Positions 43,453 to 53,100 of a stretch of 64,000 bases of DNA are shown here, in pieces. This DNA comes from Actinomycetes bacterium (GTDB taxonomy: Bacteria > Actinomycetota > Actinomycetes > Jiangellales > Jiangellaceae), in the NCBI GenBank assembly GCA_021793295.1, contig JAJYTA010000003.1:1-64000 (forward strand). The letters run 5' to 3'. The position numbers and the translations under genes were made by a program. The first letter of the stretch is position 1, and every line of letters starts with the position of its first letter. A model generated the notes under the pieces. That model was given only the letters and a program-made list of their open reading frames with translations. It had not been told where the DNA came from and searched no databases.

Positions 43453-45804
43453 ATGACACCGCGCTCCTCCACCCGGACGGTGATCATCGCTGCAGGTGCG
43501 GCCCTCGCCTCGGTGCTGCCGTTGATGGCGATCACGATCGACGACAGCTGGCTCGTTCCGGCGGCTGTCGCCGTGGCCGCGGTCGCCGCCAGCGGGTTCC
43601 TGATGCGCCGGCTCGGCATTCCGGCGGTCGTCGTTCCGGTGGCGCAGCTCGCGGTGCTGGTGCTCTGGCTGGGCGTGCTGTTCGCCGGTGACGTCGCCCT
43701 GCTGGGGTTCATCCCCACGACGGCGTGGGCCACGCGCCTGGTCGATGTGTTCGGTGAGGGCCTGGACGCCATCACGTCCTACGTGCAGCCCATCCCGGTT
43801 CCGCGCGGCATCTCGCTGATGCTCGTCGGCGGTGCCGGGCTCGTCGCGCTCCTGGTGGACGTCGTGGCCGTGGGGCTGCGGCGGATCGCGTTGACCGGGT
43901 TTCCCCTGGCGACGTGCTATGCCGTCGCGGCCTCGGTGACCCCGGGAGGTCTGGCGTGGTGGTGGTTCGTGCCGCCGGCAGCGGCGTTCCTCGCCCTGTT
44001 GATCTCCGAGGGCCGCAGCCGGATCATGGCGTGGGGCCGGGCGGCGAGCCCGTCCGCGGCGCATTCGGGCATTCCGGAGACCGATTCGCTGGCCCGCAAC
44101 GGACGTCGCGTCAGCGCGGTCGCCCTCACTGCGGCCATTCTCGTGCCCGGGGTGGTACCCGTCCTCAGCGAGGGCGTGCTCGACAGCGGCCGGGGCGGCA
44201 GCGGAGGCGGCGGACAGACCATCCGCACCGACAACCCCATCGTCGACCTCCAGCAGAACCTGCAACGCCCCGAGAACGTCGATGTCCTCACCTACACCTC
44301 GTCCGTCGACGAGCCGCAGTACATCCGGACAGTGGCGCTGGACATCTTCGACGGCCAGGAGTGGAAGACCTCCGAGCGCCCGGTCCCCGACTCCGTCAAC
44401 AGCGGCCTACCGTGGCCGCAAGGACTCGACGTGGCCGACCCCTCGACGGTCGACTACACCATCGACGTCACCGACAACTACAGCTCGCGCTGGCTCCCCC
44501 TGCCGTACCCGCCGCGTGCGATCGAGATCGAAGGCGACTGGCGATACCACGCCGAAACGCTGGACGTGGTGTCACCCGAGGACGATGTTCGCTCGATGAC
44601 CTACCAGGTCACCGGGTTGAACATCGCGCCGAGCGTGGAGGCGCTGCGTTCGGCCGGCAAACCCGGTGACGAGCTCGATCCGCTGCTGCAGCTGCCCGGC
44701 GACTTGCCCGGCATCGTCACCGACCTGGCCGCGGAGGTCACCCAGGACGCCAGCAACGACTTCGCCCGGGCGGCGGCCCTGCAGAGCTGGTTCCGATCCG
44801 ACGGCGGTTTCATCTACGACATCGAGTCCCAGCCGGGACACTCGTCGACGGCGCTCGCGGACTTCCTGACCGACCGACGCGGATACTGCGAGCAGTTCGC
44901 CGCATCGATGGCGATCATGGCTCGAGCTCTGGGCATCCCCGCTCGCGTCGCCGTCGGCTTCACCGGCGGTGACTACCAGGGTGATGCCACCTACCTCGTC
45001 CGTGCTCACGACTCTCACGCCTGGCCCGAGCTGTACTTCGACGGCATCGGCTGGGTGCGCTTCGAGCCCACTCCCCCATCGCGTACCGGCCGGGCACCGG
45101 ATTGGACCTTCATCCCGGCCGACGACGCGCCCACCGACACGTCCATCTCGTCTGCGTCGCCGACGCCGCGGCCTTCTGCGTCGCAACCCGGTGTCACGCC
45201 CGACGACGATGTCGCCGGTGGCGGCGGGTCGTCGGGTGACGGGCCGTCGTCCCCGTGGTCGCTGGCCGTGCTCGGCCTGGTCCTGATGGTCGCCTTCGTC
45301 AGCACTCCGTGGCTGCACTCCAAGGTGGTCCGCGCTTGGCGGTGGCGGCAGACCGAAGGCGAGGCCCCGGACCCGGCAGCTGCAGCCGAGGCCGCGTGGG
45401 CGGAGTTCCGCGAAGCGGTACGCGACGCCGGACTGCGGTGGAATGCGGCCGACACGCCGCGATCGAGTGCGCGACGCCTGGCTGACGAAGCTGACCTCGA
45501 CGACGACACCCGAGCGGCGCTCGCCGACATCGTGACGGCGACCGAACGCGCCCGCTACGCTCCCCAGGCGCTGGCGATGCCAGACCTGCGGTCGGATGCC
45601 GCGGTGGTACGTCGCGGGTTCGCTCGCTCCATGTCGCTGTCGACGCGAGTGCGAGCCTTCCTGGTGCCGTCACGGCTGCGAGATGCTGCGGCTGCCGCGA
45701 GCAAGGCCGTCGCCGACGGATACGACTGGGCCGATGCCAGCGGTGAACGCCTACGGACGGCACTGAATCGCGTGCTGCCAGGCGGGGCGCGATCGCGAAC
45801 CTGA
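43453..45804 (+). CDS. TgpA-like membrane transglutaminase/protease-like protein
   Basis: A 783-residue membrane protein. Five or six membrane segments fill the first 220 residues (DUF3488/TgpA N region). A large extracytoplasmic part then carries the transglutaminase-like catalytic set: Cys in RRGYCEQFAASMA, His in RAHDSHAWPELY, and the acidic FEPTP segment. A Ser/Pro/Gly linker, another membrane segment and a cytoplasmic DUF4129-like tail follow. The ATG at 43453 has gggagg at 43441-43446. Third gene of the moxR operon; it probably modifies or cleaves cell-envelope proteins, though no substrate is known. Confidence 0.92.
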   Translation: MTPRSSTRTVIIAAGAALASVLPLMAITIDDSWLVPAAVAVAAVAASGFLMRRLGIPAVVVPVAQLAVLVLWLGVLFAGDVALLGFIPTTAWATRLVDVFGEGLDAITSYVQPIPVPRGISLMLVGGAGLVALLVDVVAVGLRRIALTGFPLATCYAVAASVTPGGLAWWWFVPPAAAFLALLISEGRSRIMAWGRAASPSAAHSGIPETDSLARNGRRVSAVALTAAILVPGVVPVLSEGVLDSGRGGSGGGGQTIRTDNPIVDLQQNLQRPENVDVLTYTSSVDEPQYIRTVALDIFDGQEWKTSERPVPDSVNSGLPWPQGLDVADPSTVDYTIDVTDNYSSRWLPLPYPPRAIEIEGDWRYHAETLDVVSPEDDVRSMTYQVTGLNIAPSVEALRSAGKPGDELDPLLQLPGDLPGIVTDLAAEVTQDASNDFARAAALQSWFRSDGGFIYDIESQPGHSSTALADFLTDRRGYCEQFAASMAIMARALGIPARVAVGFTGGDYQGDATYLVRAHDSHAWPELYFDGIGWVRFEPTPPSRTGRAPDWTFIPADDAPTDTSISSASPTPRPSASQPGVTPDDDVAGGGGSSGDGPSSPWSLAVLGLVLMVAFVSTPWLHSKVVRAWRWRQTEGEAPDPAAAAEAAWAEFREAVRDAGLRWNAADTPRSSARRLADEADLDDDTRAALADIVTATERARYAPQALAMPDLRSDAAVVRRGFARSMSLSTRVRAFLVPSRLRDAAAAASKAVADGYDWADASGERLRTALNRVLPGGARSRT

Positions 45805-45923
45805 CGTGTGCTGACCGAGCAGCAGAACATGGTCGGCTCGGGCCCACATCACGGGCACACATGGGGACCAGAAGCCCACGCCATCGGCCACCGCCGAACG
45901 AAAGCCCGCCCGACACAGCAAAA

Positions 45924-45947
45924 CGCGGGCCAGCGTGCTGGCCCGCG
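45924..45947. terminator. Bidirectional hairpin terminator
   Basis: Perfect 10-bp stem cgcgggccag/ctggcccgcg around cgtg, between the convergent tgpA-like gene and the DUF3040 gene. Confidence 0.8.
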
Positions 45948-45964
45948 CAAGATTGTTCAGCGGT

Positions 45965-46402
45965 TCACTGGCCGAAGCCGCGCTCCCGCCGATCACGCCA
46001 ACGCTGCTCCATGCGCTCCATGAACGTTCCGCTGTTCTTAGGCCGTTTGGTCGCCTTGGGACGACGTTGCCGGCGTGCAGATCCGGGGCTGATGTCCGGC
46101 ACGTCAGGCACCGCACCAGCGGGGTCGGTCAGTGGGACCCGCCTCCAGGAGGTCACGGCGTACCACGACGAACCGAGCATGACGACGAACCCAGCCACTC
46201 CGAGCGGGATCACCTGCGTGACGGCGCCGGTCATGAGCATGACCACGCCGACGACGAACACAAGGCCGGCCACGACGGCACGGCGCCGGTACCGCCGCCG
46301 AAGGTCCGCACCACGCATCGCCGTGGCGAACTTCGGATCCTCGGCGAGGAGCGCCTGCTCCATTTGTTCGAGCAGCCGCTGCTCATGATCGGAGAGTGGC
46401 AC
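45965..46402 (-). CDS. DUF3040 membrane protein
   Basis: A 145-residue actinobacterial protein. The N-terminal signature MPLSDHEQRLLEQMEQAL and ...AEDPKFATAMRG is the DUF3040 hallmark. Two membrane segments follow at about 41-58 and 63-82, then a basic, charged tail. Function unknown. The GTG start has ggagggg 6-7 nt upstream. It often sits near the mra/dcw region in actinobacteria, as here. It converges on the moxR operon across a terminator hairpin. Confidence 0.92.
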   Translation of the reverse strand: MPLSDHEQRLLEQMEQALLAEDPKFATAMRGADLRRRYRRRAVVAGLVFVVGVVMLMTGAVTQVIPLGVAGFVVMLGSSWYAVTSWRRVPLTDPAGAVPDVPDISPGSARRQRRPKATKRPKNSGTFMERMEQRWRDRRERGFGQ

Positions 46403-46512
46403 CGTTCCCCTCCAATGAACGCGGAACTACATGGGCACCTGCTGTACAGACCAGCATATGCGGACCAAGCCAAGGACGAAAGCCGACCGGCGTAGCGCGC
46501 ATCGCGGGACGG

Positions 46513-47283
46513 TCAAGCAGGATTCCGCCGCGCTATGACGTGCAGCGCAGCAGCCACCGCGCGGAACGCCGGATGCCGCGCGGCAGCGATCTCGAGCTCG
46601 GCCAGCGCCGCCACGTCGGCGGGGTCGTCGCCCACACTCCCGGCGACGCCGTCGGTGAAGACTCGAACACCATGAACCTCCACCACCTGCAGCCCCGACG
46701 AGGTCAGCATCGAGATGAGCCCGGGCTCGTCGAAGCGGCGCGGCAGCGGGTCCGACGGCCCCCACCGCCCGTCCGGATCGTCGAGGAGCCTGCGTGCATC
46801 AGCGAGGTGGCCCGCCTGTGCCTTGGCGAACACCGCAGCGTAGCGCTGGGCTGCCACGACGCTGCAGACCCCGGCCGGGCGCAGGCAGGCCGCGACACCG
46901 GCCATCGCCGAGTCAGGTTCGTCGATCACTTCCAAGACGCCGTGACACAGCACGAGGTCGGCGCTGTTCGCACCGACGACGCTCAGCAACCCGGCGGCGT
47001 CGCCCTGCACACCGGCCACCTCGGCGTCCACACCGGCATCTGAGGCACGCCGATGCAAGGTGGCCAGCGCGTTCGGGCTCGGGTCCACGACCGTGACCCG
47101 ATGGCCGAGCTCGGCGAGCGGGACGGCGAAGGTGCCGCTGCCGCCGCCCAGATCGACTACGTCGAGTCGGCTGCGCCCGGACACCTCGCACAACCTGGCC
47201 ATCGCGGTGTTGAGCTGCGTCCAGATCGCCTCGGTCCGGGGATGCCGGCGCACCCGATCAGCCACGCTGACCACTCCGCCCAC
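46513..47283 (-). CDS. Class I SAM-dependent methyltransferase
   Basis: A 256-residue methyltransferase with motif I VVDLGGGSGTFAVPLAELGH, the acidic VTVVDPSPNALATL after it, and motif IV around DLVLCHGVLEVID. The C-terminal part is longer than in the simplest members. A protein of this kind is common beside DUF3040 in actinobacteria, and the substrate is unknown. The GTG at 47283 is used here; a GTG six codons later (VADRVRRHPR) has a better-placed ggcggag and may be the true start. It follows the aldo/keto reductase gene by 12 bp on the same strand. Confidence 0.85.
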   Translation of the reverse strand: MGGVVSVADRVRRHPRTEAIWTQLNTAMARLCEVSGRSRLDVVDLGGGSGTFAVPLAELGHRVTVVDPSPNALATLHRRASDAGVDAEVAGVQGDAAGLLSVVGANSADLVLCHGVLEVIDEPDSAMAGVAACLRPAGVCSVVAAQRYAAVFAKAQAGHLADARRLLDDPDGRWGPSDPLPRRFDEPGLISMLTSSGLQVVEVHGVRVFTDGVAGSVGDDPADVAALAELEIAAARHPAFRAVAAALHVIARRNPA

Positions 47284-47295
47284 TCGTCGTCTCGT

Positions 47296-48357
47296 TCACG
47301 CTTCGCTCGACCGTGCCCAGATGTTCACGCCCGCGTCCACGGCGTAGTTGTCGATCTGCGCCAGCTCGTCCGCGCTGAACTCCAGGTGCTCGATCGCGCC
47401 GAGACTGTCCAGCAACTGTGCCGGCGTGCGGGCACCGACGAGCACCGAGGTGATCCGCTCGTCGCGCAAGGCCCACGACAGGGCCATCTGCGCCAGCGTC
47501 TGACCCCGCGCAGCGGCGATGTCGTTCAGCGCCCGGACCCGGGCGATCACGTCATCGGTGATCAGCGAGGGCGAGAACGACCCCGCGCGGGCGGCCCGGG
47601 AATCCTCGGGCACACCTGCCAGGTACTTGTTCGTCAACAGGCCTTGGGCCAGCGGCGAGAACGCGATGACACCGAGCCCGTGCTCGGCGACCGTGTCGAG
47701 CAGGTCGGGTTCGATCCACCGGTTGAGCATCGAGTACGACGGCTGATGGATGGCCAGCGGGGTACCCAGCTCTCGCATGATCTGCACCGCCTGCGCGGTT
47801 CGGTGCGCGGAATACGACGAGATGCCGGCGTACAGGGCCCGTCCGGAGCGCACCGCCGCATCCAGCGCGCCCATGGTCTCTTCCAGTGGAGTGTCCGGGT
47901 CGAAGCGGTGCGAGTAGAAGATGTCGACGTAATCCAACCCGAGCCGCTCTAGTGAATCGTCCAGGCTGGCCAACAGATACTTGCGAGAGCCCCATTCGCC
48001 GTAGGGCCCGGGCCACATGTCGTAGCCGGCTTTGGTGGAGATGATCAGTTCGTTGCGGTAAGGCCGCAGGTCTTCGGCGAAGATGCGGCCGAAGTTCTTC
48101 TCCGTCGCCCCTGGAGGCGGGCCGTAGTTGTTCGCCAGATCGAAGTGAGTGACACCGCGCTCGAATGCCGTCCGGATGATTTCACGCTGTGCGGCCAGCG
48201 CGGTTTCGTCACCGAAGTTCTGCCAGAGCCCGAGTGAGATGGCAGGAAGATGCATCCCGGTACGGCCGCTGCGCCGGTACGGCATCGTGTCATACCGGCT
48301 CTCGTCAGCCCGGAACGGCGCATTGACATGAAGGTTCTTAGCGGGACGCTCAGCCAT
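47296..48357 (-). CDS. YghZ-type aldo/keto reductase
   Basis: A 353-residue reductase close to E. coli YghZ (L-glyceraldehyde-3-phosphate reductase) and the potassium-channel beta-subunit group. It shows SLGLWQNFGDE near the start, HFDLANNYGPPPGATEKNFG with the catalytic Asp/Tyr, ELIISTKAGYDMWPGPYGEWGSRKYL, DYVDIFYSHRFDPDTPLEET, and the NADPH-binding C-terminal SVLVGARTPAQLLDSL. It likely detoxifies methylglyoxal-type aldehydes. Its ATG is only 19 bp from the divergent spermidine-synthase-like start, so the promoters must overlap coding sequence or one another. Confidence 0.92.
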   Translation of the reverse strand: MAERPAKNLHVNAPFRADESRYDTMPYRRSGRTGMHLPAISLGLWQNFGDETALAAQREIIRTAFERGVTHFDLANNYGPPPGATEKNFGRIFAEDLRPYRNELIISTKAGYDMWPGPYGEWGSRKYLLASLDDSLERLGLDYVDIFYSHRFDPDTPLEETMGALDAAVRSGRALYAGISSYSAHRTAQAVQIMRELGTPLAIHQPSYSMLNRWIEPDLLDTVAEHGLGVIAFSPLAQGLLTNKYLAGVPEDSRAARAGSFSPSLITDDVIARVRALNDIAAARGQTLAQMALSWALRDERITSVLVGARTPAQLLDSLGAIEHLEFSADELAQIDNYAVDAGVNIWARSSEA

Positions 48358-48376
48358 ACGTGCGAACCTACCGGTT

Positions 48377-49198
48377 GTGTCCCGCTCTCGCGCTCACGCC
48401 CGTCCCCGTCCGGAGTTGTTCGCCGGGCGCCACGACGTCGATTCCGGCACCGCCGAACTGATACCCGACCGCGACGACCCGGGCGGGTGGTCGGTGCTGG
48501 TCAACGGCGCGCCGAGCTCGTACATCCACCTCGACGACCCTACCCGCCTGGATTACGAGTACATGCAATGGACCGGCTGCGTGCTCGACGCGCTCGGCCA
48601 GCCGGGCCAGCCGGTTGACGCGGTACACCTCGGCGGGGCCGGCTGTACGCTGGCGCGTTACCTCGCGGCGACTCGGCCAGGTTCGCGGCAGACGGTGTTC
48701 GAAGTCGACGCTGCCCTCGTGACTCTCATGCGGCAGGCGTTCGGGCTGCGGGCGGTGCCGGGTCTGCGCATACGCACCGCCGACGGGCTGGAGGGCCTGG
48801 GGGTGATGCCCCCGGGAGGCGCCGACGTCGTGGTTCGGGACGCTTTCGACGGCGAGCAGGTGCCCAGGCACCAGACGACGGTGACGTTCCACCGGGAGGT
48901 GGACCGGGTCCTCAACGACGGTGGCACCTACGTTGGCAACGTGGCCGACACCGCAGACGTCCGGGAGTCGCGTGTCGAAGCCGCCGCGGCGTCGGAGGTG
49001 TTCGAGCACGTCGCATTGATCGCCGAGCCGGCGCAGTTGCGGGGCCGTCGTTACGGGAACGTGGTGCTCGTGGCCTCGCAGCAGCCGCTGCCCGAGGACC
49101 ACCTCGTGCGCAAACTGGCCGGTGGCGCTGTTCGTGCGCGCTATGTTCCCCCGGGAAAGGTCGCCGACCTCATCTCCGGCGTCGCTCCTCGCCTCTGA
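48377..49198 (+). CDS. Spermidine synthase-like protein
   Basis: A 273-residue aminopropyltransferase-fold protein. The nucleotide motif AVHLGGAGCTLARYLAA replaces the usual GGGDG, followed by the acidic TVFEVDAALV and the RDAFDGEQVPRH segment, where spermidine synthases have their catalytic aspartate. Such actinobacterial proteins are annotated as fused or spermidine synthase-like and may methylate or aminopropylate another substrate. True polyamine synthesis is unproven: the N-terminal beta domain is short and the GGGDG motif is altered. The GTG start is used. It converges on nrdJ across a strong hairpin. Confidence 0.8.
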   Translation: MSRSRAHARPRPELFAGRHDVDSGTAELIPDRDDPGGWSVLVNGAPSSYIHLDDPTRLDYEYMQWTGCVLDALGQPGQPVDAVHLGGAGCTLARYLAATRPGSRQTVFEVDAALVTLMRQAFGLRAVPGLRIRTADGLEGLGVMPPGGADVVVRDAFDGEQVPRHQTTVTFHREVDRVLNDGGTYVGNVADTADVRESRVEAAAASEVFEHVALIAEPAQLRGRRYGNVVLVASQQPLPEDHLVRKLAGGAVRARYVPPGKVADLISGVAPRL

Positions 49199-49201
49199 CG
49201 A

Positions 49202-49244
49202 ACAGGGCCGGGAGGCTGGCTCTCGCTTCGCCTCCCGGCCCTGT
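49202..49244. terminator. Strong hairpin terminator between convergent genes
   Basis: Perfect 15-bp stem, acagggccgggaggc (49202-49216) with its complement at 49230-49244, and a 13-nt loop. It lies 3 bp after the spermidine-synthase-like stop and 37 bp from the nrdJ stop. Confidence 0.88.
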
Positions 49245-49281
49245 CGCCGAGCATCGCCGTCAGCGTTTCTCGGTGCTCACC

Positions 49282-52137
49282 TCAGCTGCAGCCGCTGGTG
49301 GAGCCACAGCCTTCGCAGACGTAACAACTGCCGGCCGGGCGCATCTTCGTGCCACACGTGAAGCACAGCGGAGCGTCCGTGCTGGTGCCCTGGATCGCTT
49401 CGAGCAGTTCCGCGGACGTGTGCGCGTCAGCCGGTGCCGGCTTCTCCGCTGCCTTCGGAGCTTCGGAGCGCTCCTGCGGCTGAGGCGTCTGCCGAAGATC
49501 GTTCACGTCGACGTCATCGACCGGTGCGTACTCGCCGGTCTCGATCTGCTGCGTCCGTTCAGCCACCGTGTAGATGCCCAGCGCCGACCGCGACTCGAAC
49601 GGCAGGTGGTCCAGCGCGAGCCGACGGAAGATGTAGTCGACCACGCTTTGCGCCATCCGGATGTCGGGGTCGTCGGTCATGCCGGACGGCTCGAAACGCA
49701 TGTTGGTGAACTTCTCGACGTAGGTCTCCAACGGCACGCCGTACTGCAACGCGATGGACACGGCAATGGAAAAGGCGTCCATGATGCCGGCCAGGGTGGA
49801 GCCCTGCTTGCCCAGTTTCAGGAAGACCTCGCCGAGGCCGTTGTCAGGGTACGAGCCGGCAGTCATGTAGCCTTCGGCGCCGCCGACGGTGAACGACGTG
49901 GTGGTGCTCGGCCGCGACTTGGGCAGGCGCTTGCGCACCGGCCGGTACTCGACGACGACCTCGTCGGACCCAGACTTCTCGGTAGCCTTCGACGAACCGT
50001 GCGACAACGGTTGCCCGACCTTGCAGTTGTCGCGGTAGACGGCCAACGCCTTCAGACCGAGCTTCCAGCCCTGCATGTAGACGTTCTCGATGTCCTCGAC
50101 CGTCGCGGACTCCGGCATGTTGACGGTCTTGGAGATCGCACCGGACAGGAACGGCTGGACGGCGGCCATCATCCGCACGTGCCCCATCGGCTCGATGGCA
50201 CGCGGCTGGCCGGCGGCGCAGTCGAACACGGCGTAGTGCTCCTGCTTGAGCCCGGGCGCGTCGACGACGTTGCCATGCTCGGCGATGTGCTCGACGATCG
50301 CTTCGATGGTCTCGCCGGTGTAGCCGAGCTTCTCCAACGCTCGGGGCACCGTCAGGTTCACGATCTGCATCGATCCACCGCCGACGAGCTTCTTGAACTT
50401 GACCAGCGAGAAATCGGGCTCGATGCCGGTCGTGTCGCAGTCCATCATGAAGCCGATCGTGCCGGTGGGAGCCAGCAGCGAGGCTTGCGCGTTTCGCCAG
50501 CCGTTCTTCTCGCCGATCTTGTTGCCCTCGGCCCAGACCTGGGTGGCCAGCTTGCGCACGTCTTCGTCGAGCGAGTGCACCGTGCGTAGTGCATCGTTGG
50601 CCGCGGCGTGCTTGCGCATGACCCTGGCGTGCGCCTCGGCATTACGAGCAAAGCCTTCGTACGGCCCGACCACCCCGGCCAGCTCGGCCGAGCGCTTGTA
50701 CGCAGCACCGGTCATCAACGAGGTGATCGCCGCAGCCAAGGCTCGGCCGCCTTCGGAGTCATAGGCCAAGCCCGAGGCCATGAGCAGAGCACCCAGGTTG
50801 GCGTAGCCGATGCCCAGCTGCCGGTAGGCGCGCGTGACCTCCGTGATGGCTTCGGTCGGGAAGTCCGCGAAGCAGATGGAGATGTCCATCGCGGTGATGA
50901 TCAGCTCGACGGCCTTGGCGAAGGTCTCGCCGTCGAAGCTGCCGTCGTCACGGACGAACTTGAGCAGGTTGAGGCTGGCGAGGTTGCAGCTGGAGTTGTC
51001 CAGGCTCATGTACTCCGAGCACGGATTGGACGCGGTGATGCGGCCGGTCTCGGGATTGGTGTGCCAGTCGTTGATGGTGTCGTCGTACTGGATGCCCGGG
51101 TCAGCGCACTCCCAGGCCGCCTGGGCGATGCTCCTGAACAGCTTGCGCCCATCGACGGTGTCGATGACTTCGCCGGTCAACCGCGCGCGCAGGCCGAACT
51201 CGTCGCCGGCTTCGACCGCTCGCATGAACTCGTCGGAGACCCGCACGGAGTTGTTGGCGTTCTGGTACTGCACCGACACGATGTCGCTTCCACCGAGGTC
51301 CATGTCGAACCCGGCGTCGCGCAGCGCACGGATCTTGTCCTCTTCACGAGCTTTCGTCTGGATGAACTCTTCGATGTCAGGGTGATCGACGTCGAGCACC
51401 ACCATCTTGGCCGCCCGCCGCGTCGCGCCACCGGACTTGATCGTCCCGGCTGATGCGTCGGCTCCACGCATGAAGCTCACCGGGCCCGAGGCGGTACCTC
51501 CGGAGGACAGCAGCTCCTTGCTGGAACGGATGCGGGAGAGGTTGAGGCCGGCACCGGAGCCGCCTTTGAAGATCATCCCCTCTTCGCGGTACCAGTTGAG
51601 GATGGAGTCCATCGAGTCGTCGACGGACAGGATGAAACATGCCGAGACCTGCTGCGGAGCATTCGTCCCGACGTTGAACCACACCGGCGAGTTGAAGCTG
51701 AACACCTGGTGGAGCAACATCCAGGTCAGCTCGTGCTCGAAGATCTCGGCGTCGGCAGGCCCGGCGAAGTAGCCTTCACGCTCACCGGTGTCGCGATAGG
51801 CCTTGACGACACGGTCGATCAGTTGGCGCAAGCTCCACTCGCGGGCGTCGGTGCCGACTGCACCGCGGAAGTACTTCGTCGTCACGATCGTGGACGCGTT
51901 GAGCGACCAGAACTCCGGAAACTCCACGCCCTTCTGTTCGAAGACCGTCTCACCCGTACGCCAGTTCTGCTGGACGACGTCGCGGCGTTCCCACGTCACC
52001 TCGTCGTACGGATGCACGCCGGGCGTGGTGTAGATCCGGTTGATGGTGAGTCCCCGTGTGGCCGCCTTGGCCTTGGATCGCCCGGCGCTTTTGCCGCCAG
52101 AGCCTCCGCGGGCCGGACCGCTCACCGTCTCAGTCAT
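49282..52137 (-). CDS. nrdJ: Vitamin B12-dependent (class II) ribonucleoside-diphosphate reductase
   Basis: A 951-residue enzyme that makes deoxyribonucleotides using adenosylcobalamin and needs no oxygen. Typical parts are the substrate-cysteine region NAPQQVSACFILSVDDSMDS, the NPCSEYMSLDNSSCNLASLN stretch, the radical-loop APTGTIGFMMDCDTTGIEP, and the C-terminal zinc-ribbon-like CFTCGTKMRPAGSCYVCEGCG. ATG 52135-52137 is preceded by gagggag. It lies 90 bp downstream of nrdR in the same direction, the standard actinobacterial nrdR-nrdJ pair. No cobalamin riboswitch is visible in its short leader. Confidence 0.97.
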   Translation of the reverse strand: MTETVSGPARGGSGGKSAGRSKAKAATRGLTINRIYTTPGVHPYDEVTWERRDVVQQNWRTGETVFEQKGVEFPEFWSLNASTIVTTKYFRGAVGTDAREWSLRQLIDRVVKAYRDTGEREGYFAGPADAEIFEHELTWMLLHQVFSFNSPVWFNVGTNAPQQVSACFILSVDDSMDSILNWYREEGMIFKGGSGAGLNLSRIRSSKELLSSGGTASGPVSFMRGADASAGTIKSGGATRRAAKMVVLDVDHPDIEEFIQTKAREEDKIRALRDAGFDMDLGGSDIVSVQYQNANNSVRVSDEFMRAVEAGDEFGLRARLTGEVIDTVDGRKLFRSIAQAAWECADPGIQYDDTINDWHTNPETGRITASNPCSEYMSLDNSSCNLASLNLLKFVRDDGSFDGETFAKAVELIITAMDISICFADFPTEAITEVTRAYRQLGIGYANLGALLMASGLAYDSEGGRALAAAITSLMTGAAYKRSAELAGVVGPYEGFARNAEAHARVMRKHAAANDALRTVHSLDEDVRKLATQVWAEGNKIGEKNGWRNAQASLLAPTGTIGFMMDCDTTGIEPDFSLVKFKKLVGGGSMQIVNLTVPRALEKLGYTGETIEAIVEHIAEHGNVVDAPGLKQEHYAVFDCAAGQPRAIEPMGHVRMMAAVQPFLSGAISKTVNMPESATVEDIENVYMQGWKLGLKALAVYRDNCKVGQPLSHGSSKATEKSGSDEVVVEYRPVRKRLPKSRPSTTTSFTVGGAEGYMTAGSYPDNGLGEVFLKLGKQGSTLAGIMDAFSIAVSIALQYGVPLETYVEKFTNMRFEPSGMTDDPDIRMAQSVVDYIFRRLALDHLPFESRSALGIYTVAERTQQIETGEYAPVDDVDVNDLRQTPQPQERSEAPKAAEKPAPADAHTSAELLEAIQGTSTDAPLCFTCGTKMRPAGSCYVCEGCGSTSGCS

Positions 52138-52227
52138 GAATACTCCCTCATCTTTCCCCCGCCCGGCCGAACCGGGTGTCAAATGTGTTGTGCCGTCGAG
52201 GAACCTGCCCGCCGACCGTGGGTCCGG

Positions 52228-52755
52228 TTACTGTTCTGCCACCGTCAGCGTCGAGTCCGGCCGGGCGTCGTCGTCCGGCTCAGCACCGTGCTGGACGTCG
52301 GTCTGGCCGCCACGATCTGCTCGCAACGCCGCGATCTCGGCTTCGAAATCCGCGAGGCTCTCGAAGTCGCGGTACACGCTGGCGAACCTGAGGTAAGCGA
52401 CTTCGTCCAAGTCGCGCAGCGGCGGCAGAATCGCCAGCCCGACCTCGTGGCTGGGGATCTCGGCACTGCCCGAGGCGCGGAACTGCTCCTCGACGCGTTG
52501 CGCCAGCCGAGCCAAGGCATCTTCGCTGACTCCGCGTCCCTGGCAGGCGCGACGCACACCCGCGATGACCTTCTCGCGGCTGAACGGCTCGGTCGCCCCG
52601 GAACGCTTCACCACGGCCAACGTCAGCTGTTCGACCGTCGTGAAGCGACGCTCGCAGGCCAGGCACTGCCGGCGCCGACGGATGACCGTGCCCTCGTCGG
52701 CGGTTCGGCTGTCGACCACGCGACTGTCGGCGTGGCGGCAGAACGGGCAGTGCAC
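52228..52755 (-). CDS. nrdR: Ribonucleotide reductase repressor NrdR
   Basis: A 175-residue zinc-ribbon/ATP-cone repressor of ribonucleotide reductase genes. The zinc ribbon is [15 protein letters not shown] with [10 protein letters not shown], and the ATP-cone follows with [27 protein letters not shown]. An acidic tail extends beyond the usual end. The GTG at 52753-52755 (reading VHCPFCRH) has aagggggag about 6 nt upstream; a TTG two codons earlier is also possible. It is co-directional with nrdJ, which it should repress when dATP is high. Confidence 0.96.
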   Translation of the reverse strand: MHCPFCRHADSRVVDSRTADEGTVIRRRRQCLACERRFTTVEQLTLAVVKRSGATEPFSREKVIAGVRRACQGRGVSEDALARLAQRVEEQFRASGSAEIPSHEVGLAILPPLRDLDEVAYLRFASVYRDFESLADFEAEIAALRADRGGQTDVQHGAEPDDDARPDSTLTVAEQ

Positions 52756-52813
52756 GCTCAACTCCCCCTTTCACGCCCTGTGGAAGAGATGGGGACAACC
52801 TGTGCACCCTCAA

Positions 52814-52892
52814 CCACAATCTGTGGACGACTTACAGCTGTGTAACTACTAGATATAGGGGTAACAGTACGTCCCAGCCACCACGTTTTCAA
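52814..52892 (-). promoter_or_regulatory. nrdR-nrdJ promoter with two candidate NrdR boxes
   Basis: On the minus strand TTGAAA (52887-52892) - 17 bp - TACTGT (52864-52869) makes a good promoter. Just downstream are two near-palindromes: the AT-rich word around 52845-52860 (plus-strand actactagatataggg) and ccaca-atc-tgtgg at 52814-52826. Their centres lie about 32 bp apart. Paired NrdR boxes roughly three helix turns apart are the known pattern, so these are candidate operators; the match to the box consensus is only partial. Confidence 0.5.
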
Positions 52893-53100
52893 CCACGTTC
52901 GCGACACCCGCCAAAGTGCACTTCATCCCTGCAGGTCACTCGGCAACCCGCCGAGACGGCCGGGCGCGCCGCTCCGGGCGCGGCGCCCGGATCCTGCAGC
53001 GCGGCGTGATCATGGTGGCCGGTTTCACCACCGCCCGAACCATGTCGCCACAGTCGCGACCTGCCACCACGATCGCGGCGCGACGCCGGCCGAGCCGTGA

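Noticed and set aside
52138-52227. Cobalamin riboswitch ahead of nrdJ
   Set aside because: The 90-bp gap is too short and the B12-box consensus is not visible.
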